64,000 bases of DNA from Xylanimonas cellulosilytica (GTDB lineage Bacteria; Actinomycetota; Actinomycetes; Actinomycetales; Actinomycetaceae): positions 62,001 to 126,000 of the forward strand of contig JVKM01000024.1 in the NCBI GenBank assembly GCA_001072465.1, read 5' to 3'. The position numbers and the translations under genes were made by a program. The notes under the pieces are model-generated. The model searched no databases. It worked only from the letters and a program-made list of their open reading frames with translations, and had not been told where the DNA came from. Below, piece by piece: positions 1-7,867 of this stretch. Position 1 is the stretch's first letter. Each line of letters begins with the position of its first letter.

Positions 1-54
1 TGCGCAGATCGTCCATGCGTTCCAGTGTGCACCACGCGCCGCGCCCCGGCTTCG

Positions 55-654
55 TCAGGCGAGCAGGGAGGCGGCGCGCGCTTTCAGGTCGGGCAGCACG
101 TCGGCGGCGAACCAGGGGTTCTTCTTCATCCACATCTGGTTGCGCGGCGAGGGATGCACCAGCGGGAAATACGAGGGCAGGTAGTGCTTGTAGTCGCGCA
201 CGACGTCGGTCAGCGAGGCCGAAGACTTCAGACCGAGGTAGCGCCTGGTAGCGTACGCACCGACAAGGATCGTCATCTCCAGCTTCGGCATGAGCTCGAG
301 CAGACGCGGGTGCCACGTGTCGGCGAAGTCCTTGCGCGGAGGCAGGTCACCGCTCTTTCCCGTGCCCGGGAAGTAGAAGTCCATGGGGACGATCGCGAGC
401 TTCCCGGACTCATAGAAGGTGTCCCTATCGACGCCCATCCAGTCGCGCAGACGGTCGCCGCTGCGGTCGTTCCACACGATGCCGGTCTCTTCGGCGACGC
501 GCCCGGGCGCCTGACCGACAATCATGATGCGACACTCGGGTCCCGCGTAGAACAGCGGCCCTACGCCTCGCTTCGTGTACGAAGCGTTGGCCGGGTCTGC
601 GGCGATCTCCTCGGCGATTGCACGAACGGCCGGGTCAGTGATCTCAGGTGTCAT
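55..654 (-). CDS. Uracil-DNA glycosylase family protein
   Basis: 199-residue protein of the uracil-DNA glycosylase superfamily, which removes uracil or related damaged bases from DNA. Two family signatures are visible: a GQAPG motif at residues 47-51, the catalytic water-activating loop region in this superfamily, and HPSPRN at residues 167-172, the minor-groove intercalation loop. The length fits single-domain members of the family. The gene stands alone on the minus strand, and its ATG at 654 begins an uninterrupted frame. The exact subfamily and substrate cannot be decided by eye. Superfamily assignment is fairly secure; the specific repair role is inferred. Confidence 0.8.
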   Translation of the reverse strand: MTPEITDPAVRAIAEEIAADPANASYTKRGVGPLFYAGPECRIMIVGQAPGRVAEETGIVWNDRSGDRLRDWMGVDRDTFYESGKLAIVPMDFYFPGTGKSGDLPPRKDFADTWHPRLLELMPKLEMTILVGAYATRRYLGLKSSASLTDVVRDYKHYLPSYFPLVHPSPRNQMWMKKNPWFAADVLPDLKARAASLLA

Positions 655-711
655 AAACCCAGGGTATGCCCAACCCGCGAGCGCGCGACCCCCGGCGACT
701 GGCAGGTCACA

Positions 712-3078
712 TTAGTCCGACTCTGGAACGCGGGCGACATCGGTGCTCCCACTCGGAGCGAGGTCACCGCTCTCCAGGGCGGCCTCGCGCGCCTTCTTGC
801 CGAGGCGCTCCAGCTCGGCCACGGTGTAGCCGAGGTGGGAAGCGCCTTCCTTCAGGCTTTGCCTCAGTTTCTTCTCGTCTTTTTCCTTCGCGCCCTTCAG
901 AGCATCAATCGTGCGCTTGTCCGCGTCAATCGCTCGTTCCAAGCGCGCCTTCAAATCCTCGATGACCCTCAGTGCCTGCGCCGGTTTTTCCTCAAGAAGC
1001 ACCGAACACTGGGCGAGCCACTCAACACACCCCTGCTTCACTCGTTCTGCGTAGTCCCTGCTGAACGCCCCCACCAGGGCCGCTCCACTCGACGCCGCCG
1101 TCAGGCCAAGAACCGCGCCTCCTCCCGTGATGATCGCGGTCCCACCCGCCATACCGAGGCCTCCTGCGGCGAGGGAACCACCGCCCACCCATGCCAGGCT
1201 CGCACTTGTCAGCGCCGCGCCGCTCAACCCGACCACAGCCTCTCCAGCAAGGGCCGTCGCAATCGCGGGTGCCGCGACGGCCGCCACCCCACCCGTGGCG
1301 ACGGTGGCCGCAACAGCAACCGCGCCACCCACCGCCCACTTCGTGTAGGTACCTGAGAGCCAGCGGTCGTAGGACGCACGCGCACTCTTCAGCCGCTTGA
1401 GCGTCTCCGAATCGATAACATCCTGGTCGGCGGTGAAGACATCGGTGAGCCACGTCTGGGAGAGGGAGAGCTTCTTTTCCGTGGCGTAGGGGCGGTACGC
1501 GAGCAATTGCTGGGCAATGGCCAGGCGAACGAGTTCCCCATCCTCCCCTGCGCACACCGCTTCCAACTCGCGGTAGGCATCGGCGGCGTCAAGGAAGTAC
1601 TCCCCCTGGCTCTCGTCGTGTGCGATACGCTGCCTGCGCACCCAAGCGCCGATCAGCACTTCTTTGTGCTCACGCCGTTTGTCGTTCTTCTCGCGGCGAT
1701 AGTCGTCCTCGAGCCACAGCATGCGTAGCGACTCGACGACACGTTGAATCTCCTCACCCATGGGCGCATGCACAGCCACATCCGTGCCCATCTTGCTCGC
1801 CTGACACCGCTCCCACCACTGTTCGACATCCTCGTAGATGTAGGACCTGTCGGCCCATAGAGCGAAAGCAAAACGTCCGATCCCGACATAGTTGAGGCGC
1901 ATGAAGAAAAGCGGGACTGCTCCCACCCCGCCACTCGCAGCCCCATCGACCGCCGCACGCACAGCTGCGATAGAGGTATTGATGACCACGAAGGCACCCG
2001 AGGCGACCGTCAGCATACGCGTCAGCGCCCGGCTATTGAGAGGCAGGAATCGCGAGGGATTAATGCGCCCCAAGTCCTTGACGCTGGACACATCAGCGCG
2101 CCTGAGTTCATCGATGAAGCGCGTGATCGTGTAGAAGCCACGGACAATACACTCGTTGGCGAGGACGGCGGGAACCTGCGTGAGGATCTGACTCGCCAGG
2201 CCAACCTCAGTCCGCAGATCGAAGCGCAGGGGGTTTCCGTCCTGGTCCTTCAGGAGCGTACCGTTGAACGCCTTCGACACCCACTGCGAGAAGGTGGCGA
2301 CCTTGTCCTCGTGTGCGATAGTCATGTCCCGGAAGAATGGCAGGGCCGAGGCCTCCTTGAGGAAGGAGAGAATCGGGCCAGGAATGCCCGTGCCCGCGCC
2401 GGGGGTCGAGCTCGAGCCCGCCATGTCGCTGATGAGGTGGAGCACCCACTTGAGGGTTCCATAGAGGAACTTTTCCTCGACATTCTTGCCGTATAGCCTT
2501 TCATCCTTCAGAGCCTCGGCAGGCAAGTCAAAGATCGCGAAGCTCCCATCCGTCGCGGTTCCAAACCCTTTGCCGGTGAATTGCATGAGGATGGCGCACA
2601 CGAGCCCCACGGGCGAGGGATGGTGGGAAAAGTCGCGCAGGTGGTGCTGGAGACCACCACCGAACTCCGGAGTGAGCTTGTCACCAACGAAAGGGGAAGT
2701 CTTTTCGAGGAAACGGATCGCGTCTGCGATACTCGGATTTTCCTTCCTGGGATCCACCCACTGGGCTGCTTCAATGACGATTTTCTCGATCTTTTCGGCC
2801 CCGTACTTGTGCGCGTCCGCCAGGTTGAAGTCCTTTTGCCACAGGACACTGAGTGCTCCCATGAGAGTGCCGCTCGCTGCGGCAAAAACATAATCTCTGG
2901 CTTGTGCGGGCGAGGTGTTGGGATCAAATTCGAACGCTTCGACCTCGTCCGCCTCGCCGCCCTCACTCAGGCTGACCTCATACGTCCCCTCGACTCGAAC
3001 GTCCGTCAGCTGAGGAAGGGGGGTTTCAGAAAACACCAGGCGCTCGTTGTCGCCACGACGGATCAGGTCCCGGGTCAT
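712..3078 (-). CDS. Large protein of unknown function with hydrophobic C-terminal half
   Basis: 788-residue protein that I do not recognise. I chose the ATG at 3078 (MTRDL) because GGGAG lies just upstream of it; an in-frame ATG at 3090 has no visible ribosome binding site. The N-terminal ~350 residues look soluble and mixed alpha/beta. A hydrophobic stretch lies near residues 355-390, and a long Ala/Gly/Val-rich run resembling glycine zippers lies near 555-650. A charged, probably helical or coiled C-terminus rich in Glu, Lys and Arg follows. No catalytic motif stands out. The glycine-rich hydrophobic hairpins would fit a membrane-inserting protein, but that is only inference. It is monocistronic, with the 3' end close to the uracil-DNA glycosylase gene. 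Confidence 0.75.
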   Translation of the reverse strand: MTRDLIRRGDNERLVFSETPLPQLTDVRVEGTYEVSLSEGGEADEVEAFEFDPNTSPAQARDYVFAAASGTLMGALSVLWQKDFNLADAHKYGAEKIEKIVIEAAQWVDPRKENPSIADAIRFLEKTSPFVGDKLTPEFGGGLQHHLRDFSHHPSPVGLVCAILMQFTGKGFGTATDGSFAIFDLPAEALKDERLYGKNVEEKFLYGTLKWVLHLISDMAGSSSTPGAGTGIPGPILSFLKEASALPFFRDMTIAHEDKVATFSQWVSKAFNGTLLKDQDGNPLRFDLRTEVGLASQILTQVPAVLANECIVRGFYTITRFIDELRRADVSSVKDLGRINPSRFLPLNSRALTRMLTVASGAFVVINTSIAAVRAAVDGAASGGVGAVPLFFMRLNYVGIGRFAFALWADRSYIYEDVEQWWERCQASKMGTDVAVHAPMGEEIQRVVESLRMLWLEDDYRREKNDKRREHKEVLIGAWVRRQRIAHDESQGEYFLDAADAYRELEAVCAGEDGELVRLAIAQQLLAYRPYATEKKLSLSQTWLTDVFTADQDVIDSETLKRLKSARASYDRWLSGTYTKWAVGGAVAVAATVATGGVAAVAAPAIATALAGEAVVGLSGAALTSASLAWVGGGSLAAGGLGMAGGTAIITGGGAVLGLTAASSGAALVGAFSRDYAERVKQGCVEWLAQCSVLLEEKPAQALRVIEDLKARLERAIDADKRTIDALKGAKEKDEKKLRQSLKEGASHLGYTVAELERLGKKAREAALESGDLAPSGSTDVARVPESD

Positions 3079-3187
3079 GTTTGCTCCCATGCAACTCGCG
3101 ATAGATACCGGGAGACTATCACGGTAACCATCGGCACGTATTGACTCTCACTCAGCACTTCCCTACTCCTCCTCACTCTGCCCCTCC

Positions 3188-3311
3188 CCGAAATTCCGCA
3201 CGTAATTCCCCAACCGGCCATTTCAGCACCCTCCCAGAAACCACGGAATTCCAACGATCACATTTCAAATCTAGAAGGATCGGGGAGGGAATTACGTGCG
3301 GAATTGGAGGG
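3188..3311. repeat. Dispersed ~124 bp element with inverted ends (copy A)
   Basis: The segment begins with AAATTCCGCACGTAATTCCC and ends with the near inverse GGGAATTACGTGCGGAATT. The interior contains GGAATTCCAACGATCACATT. A second copy of almost the same length, with the same ends and a matching interior (GCAATTCCAACGATGCC), lies at 33592-33714. Two copies with matching ends, interior and size argue for a dispersed non-coding element, MITE-like or REP-like, rather than a local regulatory site. It occupies most of the 357 bp gap between the 788-residue protein gene and the esterase gene. Confidence 0.7.
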
Positions 3312-3363
3312 AGAACGCAGTACAGAACCAGCCACGCCAACAAGTAGTCGCAGGCACACCGAT

Positions 3364-3393
3364 TGGTAGCGGCAGCCCAAGCAGGCATACAGT
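3364..3393 (+). promoter_or_regulatory. Candidate promoter for the esterase gene
   Basis: TTGGTA at 3364-3369 and TACAGT at 3388-3393 are separated by 18 bases and resemble sigma-70 -35 and -10 boxes. Transcription would start close to the ATG at 3401 that opens a 16-codon leader frame ahead of the esterase. Assigned by inspection only. Confidence 0.35.
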
Positions 3394-3447
3394 AGAGCGC
3401 ATGAGGACAGGTGAACGTATGACGACGAACGGGCCGAGGCGCGGCCA

Positions 3448-4443
3448 GTGACAACACGATTCGTGCGCCGTTCCAACAGGATGGGCGTTATCGCCGCGTC
3501 GGTTGCGATCACGCTCTCCCTGTTTGGCCTCGCAGGCCTCACATCGACAGTCCTCCATCGAACCGGTCACGGCCAGAAGGACCCCGCCCCCGTCTCCTAC
3601 GAGGAGGACGGCACGACCTCCGCGCTCGCCGCCCGGGCACTGGAGGGGTCGATCCAACAGATCACCTACGACCAGGCCTACGAGGGCGTGACCTACGAGA
3701 AGGAAGCCCTCGTCTACGTGCCCGCGTCATACACGCCAGGGGTTCCAGCGAACATCGTCTATCTGACGCACGGATGGTGGGGCACGGCCGACGGCCTGGC
3801 CGAGGGCGTGGCCCCCATGGTCGATCAGCTGACCTCAGCGGGGTCGATCGCTCCCACGCTCGTCGTGTTCGCGACCTACTATCCGGATCGGTCGTTCGCG
3901 ACCGACGATTACGAGGACGACTACGCGCTCAATCGCTTCTTCGCGACAACCGAGATCGACACGCTGATCAAGGCGGTCGAGTCACGCTACACGACCTATG
4001 CACGCGGGGACACCTCGGACGAGTCGTTGCGCGCCTCGCGCAGACACCGCGCGTTCGGCGGTTTCTCGATGGGCGCCACGACCACGTGGGACGTGTTTGC
4101 CCTGCGCCCACAGTACTTCTACGGCTACATGCCAATGGCGGGCGAGTCATGGATCGGGCGCGAGGAGGACGCCGACTCCGCGCAGATCGCACAGCTGGTG
4201 ACTGCCGGGGCCGAGCGCGCACACTACGGGCCGCAGGACTTCCGCGTCCTCGCTTCGGTCGGCTCACTCGACCCCGCACTCGGCGATATGGCGCCCCAGC
4301 TGGCGCAGCTACGCGCGGATTACCCCGACCTGATGACGGACGACAGCCTGCAGATGTGGATCGACGAGGGCGAAAACCACTCCATGGCCTCGGTCAGCAA
4401 TCAGGTCGCCCACGACCTGCCACTGCTGTTTCCGCCCGCGTAG
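3448..4443 (+). CDS. Secreted or membrane-anchored alpha/beta-hydrolase esterase
   Basis: 331-residue protein. A basic N-terminus followed by a hydrophobic segment at residues 13-36 indicates an uncleaved anchor or signal peptide. The mature part is an alpha/beta hydrolase of the D-esterase/feruloyl-esterase type: HGWWG at 108-112 (oxyanion region), GFSMG at 205-209 with nucleophile Ser207, and a C-terminal GENHSM with candidate catalytic His311. The start is a GTG at 3448 that overlaps, as GTGA, the stop of a 16-codon frame beginning at 3401, suggesting translational coupling. No strong ribosome binding site precedes the GTG itself. Substrate is unknown; carbohydrate-ester or siderophore-ester hydrolysis are both possible for this fold. 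Confidence 0.8.
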   Translation: MTTRFVRRSNRMGVIAASVAITLSLFGLAGLTSTVLHRTGHGQKDPAPVSYEEDGTTSALAARALEGSIQQITYDQAYEGVTYEKEALVYVPASYTPGVPANIVYLTHGWWGTADGLAEGVAPMVDQLTSAGSIAPTLVVFATYYPDRSFATDDYEDDYALNRFFATTEIDTLIKAVESRYTTYARGDTSDESLRASRRHRAFGGFSMGATTTWDVFALRPQYFYGYMPMAGESWIGREEDADSAQIAQLVTAGAERAHYGPQDFRVLASVGSLDPALGDMAPQLAQLRADYPDLMTDDSLQMWIDEGENHSMASVSNQVAHDLPLLFPPA

Positions 4444-4471
4444 GGGATTCTCCCCGTTCACCGACAGAGAC

Positions 4472-4513
4472 AGCCCCAGCCTCGTTCCTTATCTGAGGGA
4501 CGAGGCCGGGGCT
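4472..4513. terminator. Bidirectional hairpin terminator
   Basis: Arms AGCCCCAGCCTCGTTCC (4472-4488) and GGGACGAGGCCGGGGCT (4497-4513) form a long GC-rich stem with one mismatch. It sits between the convergent esterase and haem genes, so it can serve both. The right arm carries the 13-mer discussed in the findings. Confidence 0.75.
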
Positions 4514-4535
4514 GGCTGACAGATAAGCGCGGCCC

Positions 4536-6749
4536 TTATGCGCGGGGCTGGCGCTCCGCCCACTCGCCGAGGCTCACGCGCGGACCCGTGAAGAACGGGG
4601 TGTCCTCGCGCACGTAGAGGCGCGCCTCGGTGTAGCGCTGGGCGTGCATGACGCCCTCCAGGCGGTCCAGGCTGTCGGCCTCGAACGCGAGCACCCACTC
4701 GTAGTCGGAGAAGCCGAAGGCGGACAGGGTCGAGCCCTTAACGTCTGGGTACTGCGCGAAGCCGTTGCGGCCGTGTTCGGCCATGATGCGGGAGCGCTCT
4801 TCGGGGGCCTTGAGGTACCAGTCGTAGGAGCGCACGAAGGGGTAGACCATCGCCCAGTCGCGGGGCGAGACACCGCCGAAGCAGGCGGGAATGTGGCGCT
4901 TGTTGAACTCGGCGGGGGTGTGCAGGCCCATGCAGGACCACACCGGATCCAGGAACTTGCCCAGCGCCGACGCGCGCAGGCGGTGGTAGGCGTCCTGGAG
5001 GACCTGCGGGTCGTCGTCGAGCCACCAGACCATCAGGTCGGCCTCGGCGCGGAAGCCGGACACGTCGTAGAAGCCACGGATTTCCGCACCCGCACCCTTC
5101 ACGTAGTCCAGGGACTCGGCGACGATGCGGCCGCGCTCACCGTCGTCGGCGGGCAGGGACTCACCGAGCGCGAACACGGAGTAGAGGGCGTAGTGCTGCT
5201 TGTTGTTGACCTCGTCGAAGTCGATGTCCGTCGCGTCGCGCGGGTCGGTGGCGCGGGCGTGAGCGGCGTGCGAGTGGGGCGTCGCCTCGGTGCCCGCGTG
5301 GCGGGCCTGGTGGCGCGCGGCGTGCTCACCGACGCGATCCGGCACTCCCGCGGGATGTCCCGGGTTGTCCGGGTTCTGCTCGGGCGGCACGACGGCGTGG
5401 GGATGCGGGGTAGACATGGAGTCCTCCTGAGTTGTGGCTGATTGACCGGCGGCTCGGGCGGGCGCGCCGGAAGAATGAGGGGCGGCGCCGGGGTGGGCGC
5501 TCACAGCGGCGGGTGAGGGGTGGCCAGGGCGTGCCGGAGAGAGGCAGCAGTCGCTCGGGCAGACAGTGTGGAAGGGGCCGGTGCCGGTCACGGTGACGGG
5601 CGAGGGATTCTCGCCTCGCGCCTGGGCCGCGCGCTCTTCGAGCACGTCGACCAGGGAGGACACGAAGGCCGGATCCGTCGCGACGGTGTCGGCACGCTCG
5701 TAGGGGATCCCCAGGCGCGCGGCGGTCTCCTTCGCCTCGGTGTCGAGGTCGTAGACGACCTCCATGTGGTCGCAGATGAAACCGATGGGGACGACGACGG
5801 TGCCGGTCGGAGGCGCTGTGTCGGCCGCGATCTCCTCAAGGAAATCGTTGATATCGGGTTCGAGCCAGCGGGCCTGCGGGGGCCCGGACCGCGAGCAATA
5901 CACGAGGTCGTAACCCAGATCCTCGCGGCCAAGAACGCGGCGCAGCTCGGGCATGATCGCTTGGATAAGGGCGTGGTGCTGGGCAACGTAGCTGATTTCA
6001 GTGGCCGGGGTTCCCGCCGGCGACGAGGCCTCGCTCCCCTGCTGCTCGGCGCGACCGCCCGAGGCCGCCACGGCCTCGTCGATCGAGGGATGGAACGGGA
6101 AGGGCGAGGACCCTGTTTCCATGCTCACGGGGATGGAGTGGGTGACGAAGATCAGGCGAATCCCGTCCGCGTCGACGCCGCGTGCCGTTAGCGCCTCCCA
6201 CGCACGCCGAACGGATGCGATCTGCGCGCTCGCCATGCCGGGGGTCGAGTAGTAGGGACGGACCTTGTCCAGGATGATGTCGGCGTCGGGATTATCGGCG
6301 TTGTCTTCAGCCCCCAGTACGATCGTCCCCCACTTGTCGCGCAGGGCCTCCGCGGCCTCGGCGAGGTCTTCGCGGTACTGGCGGCATCCCGAGTACGAGG
6401 CGTAGGCGGAGGTGGGCAGGACGAGGATGCGCCGGGCACCCGCCTGGGCGAGCTCGTCGAGGCCTTCGGCAACAAAGGGGTGCCAGTTACGATTTCCCCA
6501 CCCGACGGGAATGTCGTGCCCGCGCCTGCCGAGCTCCGCGGACAGGTCGGCGATCAGGCGCTGGTTGCAGGCATTGATGGGCGAGACGCCGCCGAAGCGC
6601 TTGTAGTGCGCGGCGACCTGGAGCAGACGCTCATCCGGGATTCCGCGACCGCGCGTCGCGTTGCGCATGAACGGCAGGACATCGTCCGGGCCGTTCGGGC
6701 CACCGTAGGACAGCAGCATGATCGCGTCGTAGGTATCCATACCTGGCAC
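4536..6749 (-). CDS. Fused coproporphyrin ferrochelatase - coproheme decarboxylase (CpfC-ChdC)
   Basis: One uninterrupted 737-residue frame holds two haem enzymes of the coproporphyrin-dependent pathway. Residues ~1-400 are ferrochelatase: SYGGPNG near 14-20, catalytic THSIP with His204, and SRSGPPQARWLEPDI near 286-300. Cys122 (in SGCRQYR) and Cys397, 401 and 402 (CPSDCC) match the four-Cys [2Fe-2S] cluster pattern of actinobacterial enzymes. A ~100-residue Pro/Ala/His-rich linker follows. The last ~250 residues are a chlorite-dismutase-fold coproheme decarboxylase with HIPACF and YPFVRSYDWY motifs. The start chosen is GTG 6749, seven bases after AGGAGG; ATG 6740 is the alternative. An in-frame ATG at 5417 (residue 445) has its own strong ribosome binding site, so ChdC may also be made separately. 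Confidence 0.88.
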   Translation of the reverse strand: MPGMDTYDAIMLLSYGGPNGPDDVLPFMRNATRGRGIPDERLLQVAAHYKRFGGVSPINACNQRLIADLSAELGRRGHDIPVGWGNRNWHPFVAEGLDELAQAGARRILVLPTSAYASYSGCRQYREDLAEAAEALRDKWGTIVLGAEDNADNPDADIILDKVRPYYSTPGMASAQIASVRRAWEALTARGVDADGIRLIFVTHSIPVSMETGSSPFPFHPSIDEAVAASGGRAEQQGSEASSPAGTPATEISYVAQHHALIQAIMPELRRVLGREDLGYDLVYCSRSGPPQARWLEPDINDFLEEIAADTAPPTGTVVVPIGFICDHMEVVYDLDTEAKETAARLGIPYERADTVATDPAFVSSLVDVLEERAAQARGENPSPVTVTGTGPFHTVCPSDCCLSPARPGHPSPAAVSAHPGAAPHSSGAPARAAGQSATTQEDSMSTPHPHAVVPPEQNPDNPGHPAGVPDRVGEHAARHQARHAGTEATPHSHAAHARATDPRDATDIDFDEVNNKQHYALYSVFALGESLPADDGERGRIVAESLDYVKGAGAEIRGFYDVSGFRAEADLMVWWLDDDPQVLQDAYHRLRASALGKFLDPVWSCMGLHTPAEFNKRHIPACFGGVSPRDWAMVYPFVRSYDWYLKAPEERSRIMAEHGRNGFAQYPDVKGSTLSAFGFSDYEWVLAFEADSLDRLEGVMHAQRYTEARLYVREDTPFFTGPRVSLGEWAERQPRA
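5415..5428 (-). promoter_or_regulatory. Internal ribosome binding site and start for the ChdC half
   Basis: On the minus strand AGGAGG (5423-5428) is followed after five bases by ATG at 5417, which opens the sequence MSTPHPHAVV in the same frame as the upstream ferrochelatase. A consensus site in the middle of a linker is hard to explain unless the decarboxylase is, or was, translated on its own. The separate product would be 293 residues. Confidence 0.6.
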
Positions 6750-6868
6750 TTTCGCTCCTCCTTCAGGCCTCGCGCAGACAGTGTAGGGCCGCTTGCATCC
6801 CCCACGCAGCGACAGATTGTCAGAAAAACGCAGCAAATCAGCATTTTTCCTCGGCACACAGCACCAGC

Positions 6869-6897
6869 TTGCACCCACAAGTTAACACTGTTAACCT
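6869..6897 (+). promoter_or_regulatory. Promoter of the ABC exporter - tetR operon
   Basis: TTGCAC (6869-6874) and TAACCT (6892-6897) are spaced by 17 bases. The first GTTAAC operator (6881-6895) covers the spacer and the -10 box, so repressor binding there would block RNA polymerase. Confidence 0.55.
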
Positions 6898-6927
6898 TAC
6901 TCGCGACACAAAGTTAACAGCGTTAAC
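6881..6927. promoter_or_regulatory. Twin palindromic operators, probably for the TetR at 8638
   Basis: Two copies of a 15 bp palindrome, GTTAACACTGTTAAC at 6881-6895 and GTTAACAGCGTTAAC at 6913-6927, share GTTAAC half-sites separated by three bases. Their start points are 32 bp apart, about three helical turns. This is the usual form of TetR-family operators. The operon encodes a TetR regulator as its third gene, so autoregulation is the simple reading. The second operator lies just upstream of the GTG start of the ATPase gene. Confidence 0.7.
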
Positions 6928-6943
6928 CGATGGGAGAATCACC

Positions 6944-7867
6944 GTGTCACATCCACATGCTCCGGGCCTGGACGCCCGGGGAATCCGCAAGAGCTACGGC
7001 ACTCACGAGGTCCTGCGCGGGGTCGACCTGCGCGTCGAACCCGGTCAGGTCCTCGGCCTACTCGGACGAAACGGAGCGGGCAAGTCCACGCTCATCACGA
7101 TCCTGTGCGGACTGCGCCGCGCCGACTCGGGAACCGCATCCATCTGCGGCCACCGCCCCACATCCGCCGATGCCGCACGGTCAATCGGATACGCACCCCA
7201 GGAGTTGGGCATCTACCCCGACCTGAGCGTCGCCCAGAATCTGGCAGCCTTCGGCGAGCTGCACGGACTCGGCCGACGCGAGGCGGCCTCCCGCGCGGGC
7301 GAGGTCATGGACCTCCTCGGCCTCACAGAGAAGCGAGGGCAGCGCGCCTCACACCTGTCGGGCGGACAGCAACGCAGGCTCCACGCGGGCATGGCGATCA
7401 TGCACCACCCGCGCCTGGTGTTCATGGACGAGCCGACCGTCGGCGCGGACGTGGAGGCGCGCAGCCAGATCCTGCGCGCAGTCCGCCAGCTCGCCGACGA
7501 CGGAGCGGCCGTCGTCTACACCTCGCACTACCTCGCCGAGTTCGAGGAGCTTGGCTCCGACATCGCGATCCTGAACGAGGGGCGCATCGTCGCGAGCGGC
7601 ACGCTCGAGGAGATCGTCTCTCACCACGCGCGCGCCGAGGTCACGCTCGAGTTCGATCGCCCCATCTCCTCGATCGACGGGTGGAGTGCCGACGACAGGC
7701 GTCTCCAACTCATCGGGGACGAGGCCGACCCAGGTTCGCGGATCGGCGAAGCCTTGGCCTCGCCCGCCCTCAAAGGCGCGCGCCTGACGGACGTGCGCAT
7801 CATGCAGGCGAGCCTGCACAACGCGTATCTGCAGATCATCAAGGAGAGTGACCATGTCGCGGCTTAA
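6944..7867 (+). CDS. ABC transporter ATP-binding protein (drug/lipid-type exporter)
   Basis: 307-residue ATPase of an ABC-2 export system. Walker A is GRNGAGKST at residues ~41-49, the signature LSGGQQRR is near residue 140, and Walker B/D-loop FMDEPTVG follows. The C-terminal ~80 residues after the ATPase core match the DrrA/CcmA-like drug-resistance group. The start is GTG 6944 (VSHPHAPG), eight bases after GGGAG; the upstream frame from 6869 runs through the promoter and operators and is unlikely to be translated. It overlaps the permease gene by 14 bases, indicating coupled translation. The substrate is not visible. Confidence 0.85.
   Translation: MSHPHAPGLDARGIRKSYGTHEVLRGVDLRVEPGQVLGLLGRNGAGKSTLITILCGLRRADSGTASICGHRPTSADAARSIGYAPQELGIYPDLSVAQNLAAFGELHGLGRREAASRAGEVMDLLGLTEKRGQRASHLSGGQQRRLHAGMAIMHHPRLVFMDEPTVGADVEARSQILRAVRQLADDGAAVVYTSHYLAEFEELGSDIAILNEGRIVASGTLEEIVSHHARAEVTLEFDRPISSIDGWSADDRRLQLIGDEADPGSRIGEALASPALKGARLTDVRIMQASLHNAYLQIIKESDHVAA

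Noticed and set aside
1-54. Start of another minus-strand gene (ATG at 16, MDDLR)
   Set aside because: Only five codons are visible before the window edge, with just a weak GGAAC upstream, so it cannot be supported.
6869-6943. Upstream extension of the ABC ATPase frame to ATG 6869
   Set aside because: That stretch contains the promoter and both operator palindromes, and the GTG at 6944 has a ribosome binding site.
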